Of a stretch of 64,000 nt of DNA, positions 1-8,011 are shown piece by piece. Below the pieces are notes generated by a model, which was not told the DNA's origin, did no database searches, and saw nothing but the letters and a program-made list of their open reading frames with translations. The stretch is taken from NCBI RefSeq assembly GCF_001292625.1, contig NZ_LAJH01000028.1, positions 1-64,000 of the forward strand. The letters run 5' to 3'. The position numbers and the translations under genes were made by a program. How positions within the stretch are numbered: position 1 is the first letter of the stretch; each line of letters begins with the position of its first letter. Source of the stretch: Shimia sp. SK013 (lineage in GTDB: Bacteria > Pseudomonadota > Alphaproteobacteria > Rhodobacterales > Rhodobacteraceae).

Positions 1-445
1 GGAAGTCGCGTTGATCCAGATCCGTCACCGGCACGCGACCAAGCTTTGGCAAAACATGAATGTTCAGGGGCGAAAGCCACCGGCCCGCTGTGCCATCGCC
101 TTTCAGTTCGGCTTTACGCGCTTCAAAAGCGTCAGCCGTGATAATGGACAGGGAAAAATCTTCACGCCGCGCCGCCCGCTCTTCGGCTTCACGTTCTTTG
201 ATAGGGTCGCGGCCACCTGCGGCCACGTCTCGCCAGCGCTGAGCGGCTTTGCGTGCTTCGGCAAGCCCGAGCGTTGGGAATCCGCCAAGGCCCATCTCTC
301 GCCGCCGTCCGTGAACCGTCACACGCAGTACCCACTGTGCACCACCATCGTTCCGCTTCACCAGCCAAAGCCCAGCGCCATCGCAGTGCTTTCCGGTTGG
401 TGCAGATTTCACGAATGAAGCTGAAAGTCTGTTTTGCGCCCGCAT
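1..445 (-). CDS. P4-type tyrosine recombinase/integrase, N-terminal part (runs off left edge)
   Basis: A leftward frame opens at an ATG at 445 and stays open to the window edge, giving 148 residues. An in-frame TAG lies two codons upstream of the ATG and a GGTGG purine stretch precedes it, which fixes the start. The residues match the N-terminal arm-type DNA-binding domain (DUF4102) of P4-like integrases: a DGAGLWLV turn at 22-29, the paired strands WVLRVTVHGRRREMGLGGFP at 38-57 and the helix LAEARKAAQRW at 61-71. The core-binding domain begins near residue 100. The catalytic domain (Arg-His-Arg-Tyr) lies outside the window and cannot be checked. The family integrates genomic islands and prophages, often at tRNA 3' ends, so an integrated element probably extends to the left. 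Confidence 0.85.
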   Translation of the reverse strand, partial: MRAQNRLSASFVKSAPTGKHCDGAGLWLVKRNDGGAQWVLRVTVHGRRREMGLGGFPTLGLAEARKAAQRWRDVAAGGRDPIKEREAEERAARREDFSLSIITADAFEARKAELKGDGTAGRWLSPLNIHVLPKLGRVPVTDLDQRDF

Positions 446-862
446 GTTCTATCCACCTAATTATCCCCCTTAAGCTAGTGGATGCCACCGGACAGAGCAA
501 GACATTGCAGGACAGGTTGGTTCATATTTTTAAGGGGATATGGCGCAAGAGTGAACAATGTTAAACATTTAAAAACAATGAGTTGGTGCATCTTCTGGGC
601 ACCATTTCTTCCTCCACATCACCTCTATCACTTCAAGTTGCAGAGCAGTCCGGTCACCGATTTTGATTTTGGCGCCAGAGGCTTTAAAGATCCGCCTACA
701 CCGAAGGATCAAAACCGCTTTTGTCCCTTGCGTCCCGCAACTCCGGATGAATGTGGGTATCACTTTCCACGAACGCCAATTGATGGTTCCGAAACGTCAC
801 ACTTGCCTAACTATCCAACGCCTGCCACGGCTGCATCATCACAGGTTTTGAGGATAGAGTTC
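446..862. other. Intergenic region upstream of the integrase, no gene recognised
   Basis: This 417-base stretch carries no frame with convincing coding character. The long rightward frame that crosses it is only an upstream extension of the SCP2 gene. It is visibly more A+T-rich than the genes around it. It holds the inverted repeat at 461-540 and a small hairpin at 584-604 (TGGTGC paired with GCACCA). No tRNA or tRNA fragment was recognised. The boundary of the element carrying the integrase may lie here, but I cannot see a duplicated attachment core because the other end is outside the window. Confidence 0.5.
461..540. repeat. Separated inverted repeat TTATCCCCCTTAA / TTAAGGGGATA
   Basis: The arm at 461-473 (TTATCCCCCTTAA) is the reverse complement of the arm at 530-540 (TTAAGGGGATA) apart from one extra C. 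The arms are about 56 bases apart, directly upstream of the integrase start. Arm-type or directionality-factor binding sites of integrases are often short repeats in this position, but this assignment is inference. Confidence 0.4.
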
Positions 863-1144
863 ATGCTGGAACAGGTTGTCGAGCGGATGCAGAAAGAACT
901 GCAATCCAAGGCTTTTGACGGGTCACTGAAGTTTGATTGCGGCGACGAGGGTGTTGTGGTTTTGGCGGATGGCACGGCGTCGCAACAAGACCGCGACGCC
1001 GATTGTACCATCAAGATCACCCAGGACAATCTGATCAAGCTGTTGACTGGCAAACTCAACCCCATGACCGGCGTCATGACGGGCAAGCTCAAAGTCTCGG
1101 GCGACATGAGTGTCGCCATGAAACTGGGCAAATTGCTGGGCTGA
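863..1144 (+). CDS. SCP2 sterol-binding domain protein
   Basis: A 93-residue protein made of little more than an SCP2-type lipid-binding fold. The start ATG at 863 has a GAGGA ribosome-binding site nine bases upstream; the same frame is open further upstream but that extension has no coding character. Family hallmarks are the alternating strand DADCTIKITQDNLIKLLTGK near residues 49-68 and the C-terminal GKLKVSGDMSVAMKLGKLLG. Proteins of this family bind lipids or fatty acyl chains non-covalently; bacterial single-domain members have no assigned pathway. It stands alone, 117 bases before ugd. The fold call is firm, the cellular role unknown. Confidence 0.88.
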   Translation: MLEQVVERMQKELQSKAFDGSLKFDCGDEGVVVLADGTASQQDRDADCTIKITQDNLIKLLTGKLNPMTGVMTGKLKVSGDMSVAMKLGKLLG

Positions 1145-1261
1145 ACCAACGAACCGGCGGGTGACGTTTCACCAATGCCGCACCGACGGCTGTGTCGCTT
1201 GTGCGAAGACCTACTTCATGGCATTTGTGGCCAAAGAACTTTATGACGGGCGCATCGGTTT

Positions 1262-2428
1262 ATGAAAATTGCAGTTGTCGGTATCGGGTATGTCGGGCTT
1301 TCCAACGCCATTCTTCTGGCCCAGAACAACACGGTTGTGGCTGTCGACATCTCCGAGGATCGCGTCTCACAATTGAACGCGCGCCAGTCGCCGATCGAAG
1401 ACACAGAGATCGAACAGTATTTGGCTGAAAAAGAGCTGGCTCTGACCGCGACAACCAACGCAAATGCGGCGTTTGAAGGCGCCGATTTTGTGGTTGTGGC
1501 CACCCCGACAAACTATGATTCCAACACAAATTTCTTTGACACGTCCTCGGTCGAGGCGGTGATCCGCGATGTGCTTTCGGTCAACTCCAAAGCGCTGATT
1601 GTTGTCAAATCGACCATTCCAGTCGGCTTTACCAAGCGGGTAAATGCCGAAATGAACACCAACCGCGTGGTGTTCAGTCCCGAGTTTCTGCGCGAAGGCC
1701 GCGCGCTTTACGACAACCTGCACCCCTCGCGAATTATCGTCGGCTCCGACACCGATTCCGGCAAAAAGTTTGCTGAGCTGCTCCGTCAGGGCGCGCTTGA
1801 TCAGGACGTGCCTGTGCTGTTCACCGGCTCTGACGAAGCAGAAGCGATCAAACTGTTCGCCAACACCTATCTTGCGATGCGGGTCGCCTATTTCAACGAA
1901 TTGGACAGCTACGCACTCGCGCTTGGCATGGACAGCCGTCAGATCATCGAAGGTGTCGGGCATGATCCACGCATCGGGCATCATTATAACAACCCGTCTT
2001 TCGGGTACGGCGGTTATTGCCTGCCTAAAGACAGCAAACAGTTGCTGGCCAACTATTCCGAGGTGCCGCAGAACCTGATCCGCGCGGTCGTGGACGCCAA
2101 CCGCACCCGCAAGGATTTCATTGCCGACAGCATCATCGCACGGCGGCCCAAAGTGGTGGGCGTGCACCGGCTGGTAATGAAGGCAGGATCAGACAATTTC
2201 CGGCAAAGCTCCATTCAGGGCATCATGAAAAGGATCAAGGCCAAGGGCATCGAGGTGATTGTCTATGAGCCGGCGTTTCAGGGAGATGAGTTCTTTCACT
2301 CACGTGTTTTCCGTGATCTGGACGCGTTCAAGGCCGAGGCTGACGTGATCATCGCCAACCGGGCCTCTGCGGATCTGGACGATGTCGCGGACAAGATTTT
2401 CACCCGCGACATTTTTGGGTCGGATTGA
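1262..2428 (+). CDS. ugd: UDP-glucose 6-dehydrogenase
   Basis: A 388-residue nucleotide-sugar dehydrogenase that oxidises UDP-glucose twice to UDP-glucuronate with NAD+ in the cytoplasm. The N-terminal Rossmann motif GIGYVG is at residues 7-12, the substrate-binding lysine lies in [13 protein letters not shown] (K197) and the catalytic cysteine is C253 in [12 protein letters not shown]. The C-terminal UDP-binding domain is complete and the length is usual for the short bacterial Ugd. It lacks a close operon partner, but UDP-glucuronate fits the capsule-type polysaccharide genes at 28-44 kb and the nearby GT2 glycosyltransferase. UDP-N-acetylmannosamine dehydrogenase is a less likely alternative. 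Confidence 0.93.
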   Translation: MKIAVVGIGYVGLSNAILLAQNNTVVAVDISEDRVSQLNARQSPIEDTEIEQYLAEKELALTATTNANAAFEGADFVVVATPTNYDSNTNFFDTSSVEAVIRDVLSVNSKALIVVKSTIPVGFTKRVNAEMNTNRVVFSPEFLREGRALYDNLHPSRIIVGSDTDSGKKFAELLRQGALDQDVPVLFTGSDEAEAIKLFANTYLAMRVAYFNELDSYALALGMDSRQIIEGVGHDPRIGHHYNNPSFGYGGYCLPKDSKQLLANYSEVPQNLIRAVVDANRTRKDFIADSIIARRPKVVGVHRLVMKAGSDNFRQSSIQGIMKRIKAKGIEVIVYEPAFQGDEFFHSRVFRDLDAFKAEADVIIANRASADLDDVADKIFTRDIFGSD

Positions 2429-2432
2429 CTTG

Positions 2433-2462
2433 GGCCGCGCCGTTTGGTGCGGAATCCTTTTA
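2433..2462 (+). terminator. Probable terminator after ugd
   Basis: Just after the ugd stop, CCGCGCC (2435-2441) pairs with GGTGCGG (2446-2452) around a GTTT loop, with one G-T pair, and is followed by a short T-rich run. It sits between two convergent genes. Confidence 0.45.
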
Positions 2463-3557
2463 ATACCACCGACCAATTGCCCGCACATAAGCTTCGGTGG
2501 AATCCGCAGGGTCAAAATTAGTCGTGCCGCTCAGCCGGTACAACACCGCCCGCATCGATAACGATCCAACACCAATAGGTTCAAACACAAGCGCGCCAAT
2601 CTCCGCGATATTCGGGGTCGCATTGTCCTTGAACGAAGTGGCATTAACACTGCCTGACACAATTGGCTGAGCGACAAAACCGACGGGGAAATCCCAAGTT
2701 CCCGTCAATCGGGAATTGGCCGCAAAAGCCAGATCAACAGTCGCCCAGCACTCCAACGTGCCATCGGCAAATTTAGTAAAGTCACCATTCGCAGAACTGC
2801 CCCGTTCGATTGCAGCACCTGTCGGCACGTTGCCGCTTTGGCTCACCGTGCCAACCAGATTGGCCGGCCCATAGCCATAGTCCGCCCGCATCAACCTTCC
2901 CGGCGTGTGATCTGCGCCGTCGGCCTGAACGGCGGCACCCGAAACCAAGCCGGATGCATTATCGACACGCAGTGCCTCGGTCCAGGTGGCGCCGTCTGCG
3001 GACACTTTGATTGACCAATTATCGTCCCCCGCCAGACCCATTTCCGCGTGACCGGTCCAGTTTGTCTGAAACAACAGCGAGCCCGTATCTGACGTGTCAG
3101 CCTTGTTTATTTTAAGCTGGTGACCGTTGCCTTCGTTGCTCAACAAAGTTGCTGCCGAAGACACCGACAGCCGATTGGTGCTGTCGGCGTTGGTGTTTAC
3201 GCCCAGAAGAGGATGCGATGGCACGACCCATCCTCCGCTGCCGTACACGCGCATCTCGGCTTCGGCCTGTCCCCAGGCGCGCCAACCGGATTGCGGCGCG
3301 ATAAACATCCAGCCGGTGCCATCCCAATGCGCCAACAAGCCGTCCTGACCGGCCCAGTCACCACTCGCACCATTGCCCAGCGCATAGCGGTCGCCTGCCT
3401 CCGGTGCCGACGGCGGGGTCGTGGCGCCAAACCCGCCTACGGTCAGTTGCACAATGGCGTCCAAAACCTGCAACGCCTCGTTATGGGTGACATGTTTCTG
3501 GGCCTGCGATGGCATCAGGAATGGCATGTCCAAATTGGGGGATCGGTCCGACATCAT
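2460..3557 (-). CDS. DUF2793 protein, phage-fibre or spike-like
   Basis: A 365-residue protein with no signal peptide. Residues ~7-115 are a DUF2793 domain: MPFLMPSQAQKHVTHNEAL, then a GDRYALGNGASGDWAG block and a WMFIAPQSGWRAW block. The middle (about 120-215) has the HQLKINKA and ALRVDNASGLVSG pattern seen in fibre-shaft and adhesin proteins, and the C-terminal part (about 245-365) resembles phage-fibre tips with FADGTLECW and an aromatic end. Family members occur in phages and, as far as I know, in gene-transfer-agent spike genes of Rhodobacterales. No head, tail or lysis genes lie beside it. Two ATGs (3557 and 3554) follow an AGGA site and either could start it. It could be a surface or carbohydrate-binding protein. 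Its function is not known. Confidence 0.85.
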   Translation of the reverse strand: MMSDRSPNLDMPFLMPSQAQKHVTHNEALQVLDAIVQLTVGGFGATTPPSAPEAGDRYALGNGASGDWAGQDGLLAHWDGTGWMFIAPQSGWRAWGQAEAEMRVYGSGGWVVPSHPLLGVNTNADSTNRLSVSSAATLLSNEGNGHQLKINKADTSDTGSLLFQTNWTGHAEMGLAGDDNWSIKVSADGATWTEALRVDNASGLVSGAAVQADGADHTPGRLMRADYGYGPANLVGTVSQSGNVPTGAAIERGSSANGDFTKFADGTLECWATVDLAFAANSRLTGTWDFPVGFVAQPIVSGSVNATSFKDNATPNIAEIGALVFEPIGVGSLSMRAVLYRLSGTTNFDPADSTEAYVRAIGRWY

Positions 3558-3749
3558 GTGTCCTGTGTGTTGCTGCTGTGGCTACAGAACTTGCCGTCCC
3601 TTTCTCTACACCGGCTAAATCTACCGTACGCAGGCCTTCTTCCGGGTGTTGCCTTCCCACAAAACCCTGCCGAACAGACACCGCAGGGCTGGACGGGTCG
3701 GCCTCACTGTTTTACCCCACAGGGACAAACTCTTTGTGGTGGCCCGCTT

Positions 3750-4721
3750 ATGTCCGTTACCTCCGACCCTTCTGTACGTGTTCCCTCGCTGCTGCCTACA
3801 CCGCATGTTGGCATCCTGATGGCGGTTTATAACGGTGCGGACTGCCTGCAGGAGCAACTCGACAGCCTGGCCGCACAAAGCCACGGATCATGGTCTCTTT
3901 TGGTCAGCGACGACGGATCAACCGACGCGACACGTGCAATCCTGCAAGCTTTTGCAAAGCATCATCCCGTTACGGTTTTGGACGGACCTGGCAACGGCGC
4001 TGCGGCCAATTTCATGTCACTCGTTGCGCGCGCGCCTGACCACTTTCCCGCAGACAACTGGTTGGCGTACTGCGATCAGGATGACGTCTGGTTGCCCGAA
4101 AAGCTGTCACTCGCGGTGTCCGCTCTGCAAACCTTGGACGCCACCCATCCGGCGCTCTATTGCAGCCGGACTTGGGTCGTTGATGCGCAGCTTGGCGGGC
4201 GAAAACACTCAACCGCCCGTCCGCGTCCGCCGGGCTTTCGCAACGCTCTCGCTCAGAACATTGCGGCCGGGAACACAATTCTTTTGAACCCTGTAGGCGC
4301 CCGACTGTTGATGCAGGCGGCGCCTGAGGCGAAGGAGGTCGTGATGCACGACTGGTGGTCTTATCAACTGATCACAGGCGCTGGAGGACAGGTGTTCCAC
4401 GACAACACGCCGACGCTGCTTTATCGTCAGCACGCTGACAACGAAGTGGGCGCCAACACCGGTTGGCGGGCCAAAGGTCAGCGCTTAAAGCGGATGTTGC
4501 AGGGCGATTTCAGGGATTGGAATGATGTGAACATCCGCGCCCTTCAGTCCCACCGCGCGCACCTGACCCCGCACGCCACCGCTCAGCTCGATGCCTTTGC
4601 AGCGCTGCGCAAAATGCCGGTCACTCAACGCTTGATTGAAATGCGTCATCTAAAGCTCTACCGACAGTCCCGTTCCAGCACCTTTGCTCTCTGGGTGGCC
4701 GCAGCGCTAGGTCGCCTCTAA
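3750..4721 (+). CDS. Family 2 glycosyltransferase, rhamnosyltransferase-like
   Basis: A 323-residue GT2 enzyme of GT-A fold that should transfer a sugar from a nucleotide donor onto a growing glycan at the cytoplasmic face of the membrane. The metal/nucleotide motif SDDGSTDAT is at residues 53-61, the second acidic motif YCDQDDVW at 107-114, and an acceptor-side HDWW at 200-203. YCDQDDVW is typical of the branch often annotated as rhamnosyltransferase, which agrees with the rmlCBDA genes at 42-44 kb, but the donor sugar cannot be read from sequence. No transmembrane segment is present. The frame is open far upstream but composition and alignment to the family start at the ATG at 3750. Confidence 0.85.
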   Translation: MSVTSDPSVRVPSLLPTPHVGILMAVYNGADCLQEQLDSLAAQSHGSWSLLVSDDGSTDATRAILQAFAKHHPVTVLDGPGNGAAANFMSLVARAPDHFPADNWLAYCDQDDVWLPEKLSLAVSALQTLDATHPALYCSRTWVVDAQLGGRKHSTARPRPPGFRNALAQNIAAGNTILLNPVGARLLMQAAPEAKEVVMHDWWSYQLITGAGGQVFHDNTPTLLYRQHADNEVGANTGWRAKGQRLKRMLQGDFRDWNDVNIRALQSHRAHLTPHATAQLDAFAALRKMPVTQRLIEMRHLKLYRQSRSSTFALWVAAALGRL

Positions 4722-4752
4722 GAGGCTGCAGTCTATGGAGGAAATCCTCCAT
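4714..4752 (+). terminator. Two small hairpins after the glycosyltransferase
   Basis: GCCTC/GAGGC (4714-4726, spanning the stop codon) and ATGGAGGA/TCCTCCAT (4735-4752, two-base gap) are perfect inverted repeats. Neither has a clear T-run, so termination is uncertain. Confidence 0.3.
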
Positions 4753-4877
4753 TGTCCGCGGCGCTTTTGTCTGTAAAAAGACTCGCAAAAGGTTAAAAAT
4801 CTATTAGTGTATAGCTTGTGTCGAAATCTTGGGTGGGGGCCTTAGATGCGCTGGAAACAGCAACATTTACGGGGTCC

Positions 4878-5363
4878 ATGAGGGAAAAACCATTGGATAT
4901 TCCAAGAGAGTGGCTGCTGTTCGCGCGTTCGTTTCGTGTGTTTGGTGTGCTTTCTCTCTGTTTTTTGCACCTCAACCCAGGAGGAGGGTATGCAATGGGC
5001 GACAGCTCATCTCAAAACGTGATCACATTGTCCTGCCCGCAGGATGTGCCGGACCCGGCAGCACTTTGTGACGCGCTGATCAATGCGATCACCGAAACAA
5101 GGCCCAACACCGATATCCGCCAAAGCGATGCTGGCACGGACGCAGTCCTGAAGAACGGGGACATTGCCCTGACACTGCGCCTGTCAAATATTTCAGATAC
5201 CGGCATTGGCGGGCACCTGGAATGGCGCACCGCAAAAAACTCAGAACTCAACGTCGGCCCGACGGTCGATTTCAATGTCATGGACAAAACCATGTCCGCT
5301 AATTTTTACCCAAAGTTTGCACAAGGCCTACTGAAGTCATCGCCGGACCTCTTCACCCGATGA
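4878..5363 (+). CDS. Hypothetical, probably periplasmic, protein upstream of RTX protease
   Basis: From the ATG at 4878 the product is 161 residues. It begins with what looks like a signal peptide: a charged stretch with several Arg, then VFGVLSLCFLHL, then PGGGYA as a cleavage region. A second candidate start at 4995 (122 residues, MGDSSS) has a near-perfect AGGAGG site ten bases upstream, but that AGGAGG is also part of the glycine codons of the putative signal peptide. The mature part has two cysteines close together (LSCPQDVPDPAALCDAL) and mixed alpha/beta character. I do not recognise the family. It ends 51 bases before the RTX protease gene and may be cotranscribed with it, so a role as accessory or inhibitor is possible but not shown. 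Confidence 0.6.
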   Translation: MREKPLDIPREWLLFARSFRVFGVLSLCFLHLNPGGGYAMGDSSSQNVITLSCPQDVPDPAALCDALINAITETRPNTDIRQSDAGTDAVLKNGDIALTLRLSNISDTGIGGHLEWRTAKNSELNVGPTVDFNVMDKTMSANFYPKFAQGLLKSSPDLFTR

Positions 5364-5414
5364 CCATTTGGTAACGCCTGTTTCAGACAACCGAATTTAA
5401 AAGGATGCAATCCC

Positions 5415-7955
5415 ATGTGTTTCTTGTGCTCCGCAACATCTACATTTGACCCCGGTCGCCACCCTGGTGAAGGCCCCGACGGCGGTGACCCGAGTCTTGC
5501 TACCATTTTTGAAAGTGGTGATGCGGCCGCTAGTACGGGAACTTCGGCCACAATGTCGGTCGGTGACACGTTTTCTGGATCCTTGGGTTTTGTTGGTGAC
5601 CGCGATTGGGTCGCGGTCAACCTGACATCCGGTTCAAATTACGAAGTCGCATTGTCGTCGTTTTCTGCCGACACTTATCTGCGTATCTATGACTCTTCCG
5701 GTTCGTTGATCTATTTTAATGACGACATCAATTATCCGTCAAATACCAATTCATTTGTTTCTTTCATCGCTGGATACAGTGGCACTTTCTATGTAGCCGC
5801 CGGTTCATTTAACGATGCCGGCACCGGGTCATATACCATGAGCGTTACCGAAGCGGCGGCGCCTACCCCAGCCACTTTGGATGAATTGGCGAACTACCTC
5901 ACTGACGGGTACTGGAATTTCAATGGTGCCTCCGGCCGATCGTTTGACACGTCCTCCAGCAATGTAATCACTGTTAACCTCACCGGTTTGACCGCTGATG
6001 GCCTCGCACTGGCCCGCTGGGCTCTGGAAGTCTGGGAAGCCGTTGTTGACCTGGAATTTGTCGAAACCAGCGGCTCGGCCGATATCACGTTTGACGACAA
6101 TGACAGCGGCGCCTACGCCACGACCAGCACGAGCGGTGGCAATATCATCAGCTCCGACATCAATGTTTCAACAGCGTGGCTGTCCAATTCAGGCACGCAG
6201 ATAGGTACGTACAGCCTGCAAACTTATATCCACGAGATCGGCCACGCGCTTGGTCTGGGACACCAGGGTGGATACAACGGATCGGCAACCTATGGCATTG
6301 ACGAAACATTCTCCAACGACAGTTGGCAGATGTCGATCATGTCATACTTCAGCCAAACAGAAAACACGTCAACTAACGCCTCCTTTGCTTACATCGTAAG
6401 CCTGATGATGGCGGACATCGTCGCTGGCCAGAACCTCTACGGCGCAAGCACCGCGACCAATGGCAACACCACTTGGGGGGCTAACACCAATCTGGGCGGT
6501 TATTGGGCGACTCTCTTTGGTGAAGTGTTTGATGGTGTGAACAATTCCTCGGTCGCAAACAACGCTGTTGCGTTCACCATTTTTGACAATGGCGGCACTG
6601 ACACATTTGACCTCTCGCCTGCAACGACCAACAACCGCATTGATATGCGCGGGGGGTATTTCTCAAACATTGCCGGCGGTACTGGCAACGTTGGGATCGC
6701 TGAAGGCACAGTTCTCGAAAACCTCATCAGCGGGTCCGGCAACGACACCATCACCGGCAATGACGCTGACAACGAAATCACCGGCGGCGGCGGCAACGAT
6801 TCAATCGACGGCGGCGCAGGCTCGGACACGGCCGTGATCAACGCCACTCTGGCGAGTGTAACGGTAACAGATCTGGGCGGCGGATCCGTTCGGATCACCT
6901 CGTCAGACGGCACCGACGTCTTCGACAACTTCGAGTTCTTCCGCTTCTCCAGCGGCACAGTGACCCTCGCGGTCTTGCTGGGCGGCTCGCCCGCGCCCAC
7001 AACCGGCGACGACGTCATCGACGGCACCTCCACCCCCGATACCATTGACGGCCTGGCTGGCAATGACACCATCACCGGTCTTGGCGGGGCGGACTCCCTG
7101 TTGGGCAATGCTGGCGATGACTCGCTTTTGGGCAGTGCTGGCAACGACACGATCAGCGGCGGTGGCGGCGCGGACCGCATTTACGGCGGCAGCGACGACG
7201 ACCGGCTTTTGGGTGGCAACGGCGCGGATACGATGTCCGGTGGCTTTAACAACGATACCGTAGACGGCGGCATCGGCAACGATTTGTTGCGCGGCAACGG
7301 CGGCAACGACACCCTGCTGGGTGACGAAGGGCGCGACACGCTGATCGGCGGCAACGGCAATGACCGTCTTGATGGCGGTGAAGACAATGACCGCCTTGAT
7401 GGTGGCACCCGGTCTGACACATTGTATGGCCGCGATGGCGACGACATTTTGCTGGGCGGTGGCGGTGCGGATCACCTTTATGGTGGCGATGGCAATGACA
7501 CCGGTGAAGGTGGCAACGGCAATGATCGCTTCTTTGGCGGCGGCGGCAATGATGTCTTCTCAGGCGACGGCGGCAACGACCGAGCTTATGGCGAAAACAA
7601 CAACGACTCGCTGCGTGGCGGCGGCGGTGACGATACGTTGGTCGGCGGCAGCGGCTTTGACACGCTGGACGGCGGGCTTGACAACGACGAGCTGACCGGC
7701 GGCGGCAATGCCGACGTGTTTGTCTTTGCGGATGGTCACGGTGATGACACGATCACCGATTTCAACGCCACCAATGGCAACGAAGACATCGACTTCTCCA
7801 GTGTCAGCGCGATCACCGACATCGCCGATCTTCTGGCCAATCACATTGTTTCCACTGCGGGCGGCAATGTGGTGATTGATACCGGCGGCGGCAACTCATT
7901 GACCCTGCTTGGCGTGGATGTCGCGGATCTCGGCGCAAACGACTTTATCTTCTGA
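5415..7955 (+). CDS. Secreted M10 serralysin-type metalloprotease with PPC and RTX domains
   Basis: An 846-residue calcium-dependent exoprotease. It has no Sec signal peptide and starts MCFLC. Residues ~48-145 resemble a pre-peptidase C-terminal (PPC) beta-sandwich. The peptidase domain (about 155-345) carries the zinc site HEIGHALGLGH at 273-283 and the Met-turn SIMSY at 307-311. GGxGxDxxx RTX repeats run from ~437 to ~770 with a non-RTX spacer at ~475-520. The C-terminus (HGDDTITDFN, then NDFIF at the end) is typical of type I secretion signals. Such proteins are exported by an ABC transporter-MFP-TolC system, none of which is in the window. A good SD (AAAAGGA) precedes the ATG. The C-terminal ~450 residues match the RTX protein at 36.4-39.5 kb. 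Confidence 0.92.
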   Translation: MCFLCSATSTFDPGRHPGEGPDGGDPSLATIFESGDAAASTGTSATMSVGDTFSGSLGFVGDRDWVAVNLTSGSNYEVALSSFSADTYLRIYDSSGSLIYFNDDINYPSNTNSFVSFIAGYSGTFYVAAGSFNDAGTGSYTMSVTEAAAPTPATLDELANYLTDGYWNFNGASGRSFDTSSSNVITVNLTGLTADGLALARWALEVWEAVVDLEFVETSGSADITFDDNDSGAYATTSTSGGNIISSDINVSTAWLSNSGTQIGTYSLQTYIHEIGHALGLGHQGGYNGSATYGIDETFSNDSWQMSIMSYFSQTENTSTNASFAYIVSLMMADIVAGQNLYGASTATNGNTTWGANTNLGGYWATLFGEVFDGVNNSSVANNAVAFTIFDNGGTDTFDLSPATTNNRIDMRGGYFSNIAGGTGNVGIAEGTVLENLISGSGNDTITGNDADNEITGGGGNDSIDGGAGSDTAVINATLASVTVTDLGGGSVRITSSDGTDVFDNFEFFRFSSGTVTLAVLLGGSPAPTTGDDVIDGTSTPDTIDGLAGNDTITGLGGADSLLGNAGDDSLLGSAGNDTISGGGGADRIYGGSDDDRLLGGNGADTMSGGFNNDTVDGGIGNDLLRGNGGNDTLLGDEGRDTLIGGNGNDRLDGGEDNDRLDGGTRSDTLYGRDGDDILLGGGGADHLYGGDGNDTGEGGNGNDRFFGGGGNDVFSGDGGNDRAYGENNNDSLRGGGGDDTLVGGSGFDTLDGGLDNDELTGGGNADVFVFADGHGDDTITDFNATNGNEDIDFSSVSAITDIADLLANHIVSTAGGNVVIDTGGGNSLTLLGVDVADLGANDFIF
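7032..7720 (+). repeat. RTX nonapeptide repeat array (protease)
   Basis: Tandem 27-base units encoding GGxGxDxxx, with recurring GGCGGCAACGGCAATGAC-like DNA. They form calcium-binding beta-rolls. A shorter block lies at about 6723-6815. Confidence 0.9.
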
Positions 7956-7975
7956 TCCGGCGCAGAGTTGTGATC

Positions 7976-8006
7976 CAAAAAGCGGGTCCCTTCGGGGGCC
8001 CGTTTT
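7976..8006. terminator. Bidirectional terminator with TTCG loop
   Basis: CGGGTCCC (7983-7990) pairs with GGGGCCCG (7995-8002) around a TTCG tetraloop. It is flanked by AAAAA on the left and TTTT on the right, so it can end both the RTX protease gene and the convergent permease-fusion gene. Confidence 0.85.
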
Positions 8007-8011
8007 CCGTT

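Noticed and set aside
1367-2167. Long leftward open frame opposite ugd
   Set aside because: It mirrors the codon bias of ugd, has no family features and no ribosome-binding site.
3120-3749. N-terminal extension of the GT2 gene
   Set aside because: The extended stretch overlaps the DUF2793 gene on the other strand and lacks the GT2 start; the family begins near the ATG at 3750.
6500-7475. Several long leftward frames opposite the RTX repeats
   Set aside because: Repetitive GGxGxD DNA keeps the other frames open; the products are low-complexity Pro/Ser/Val repeats.
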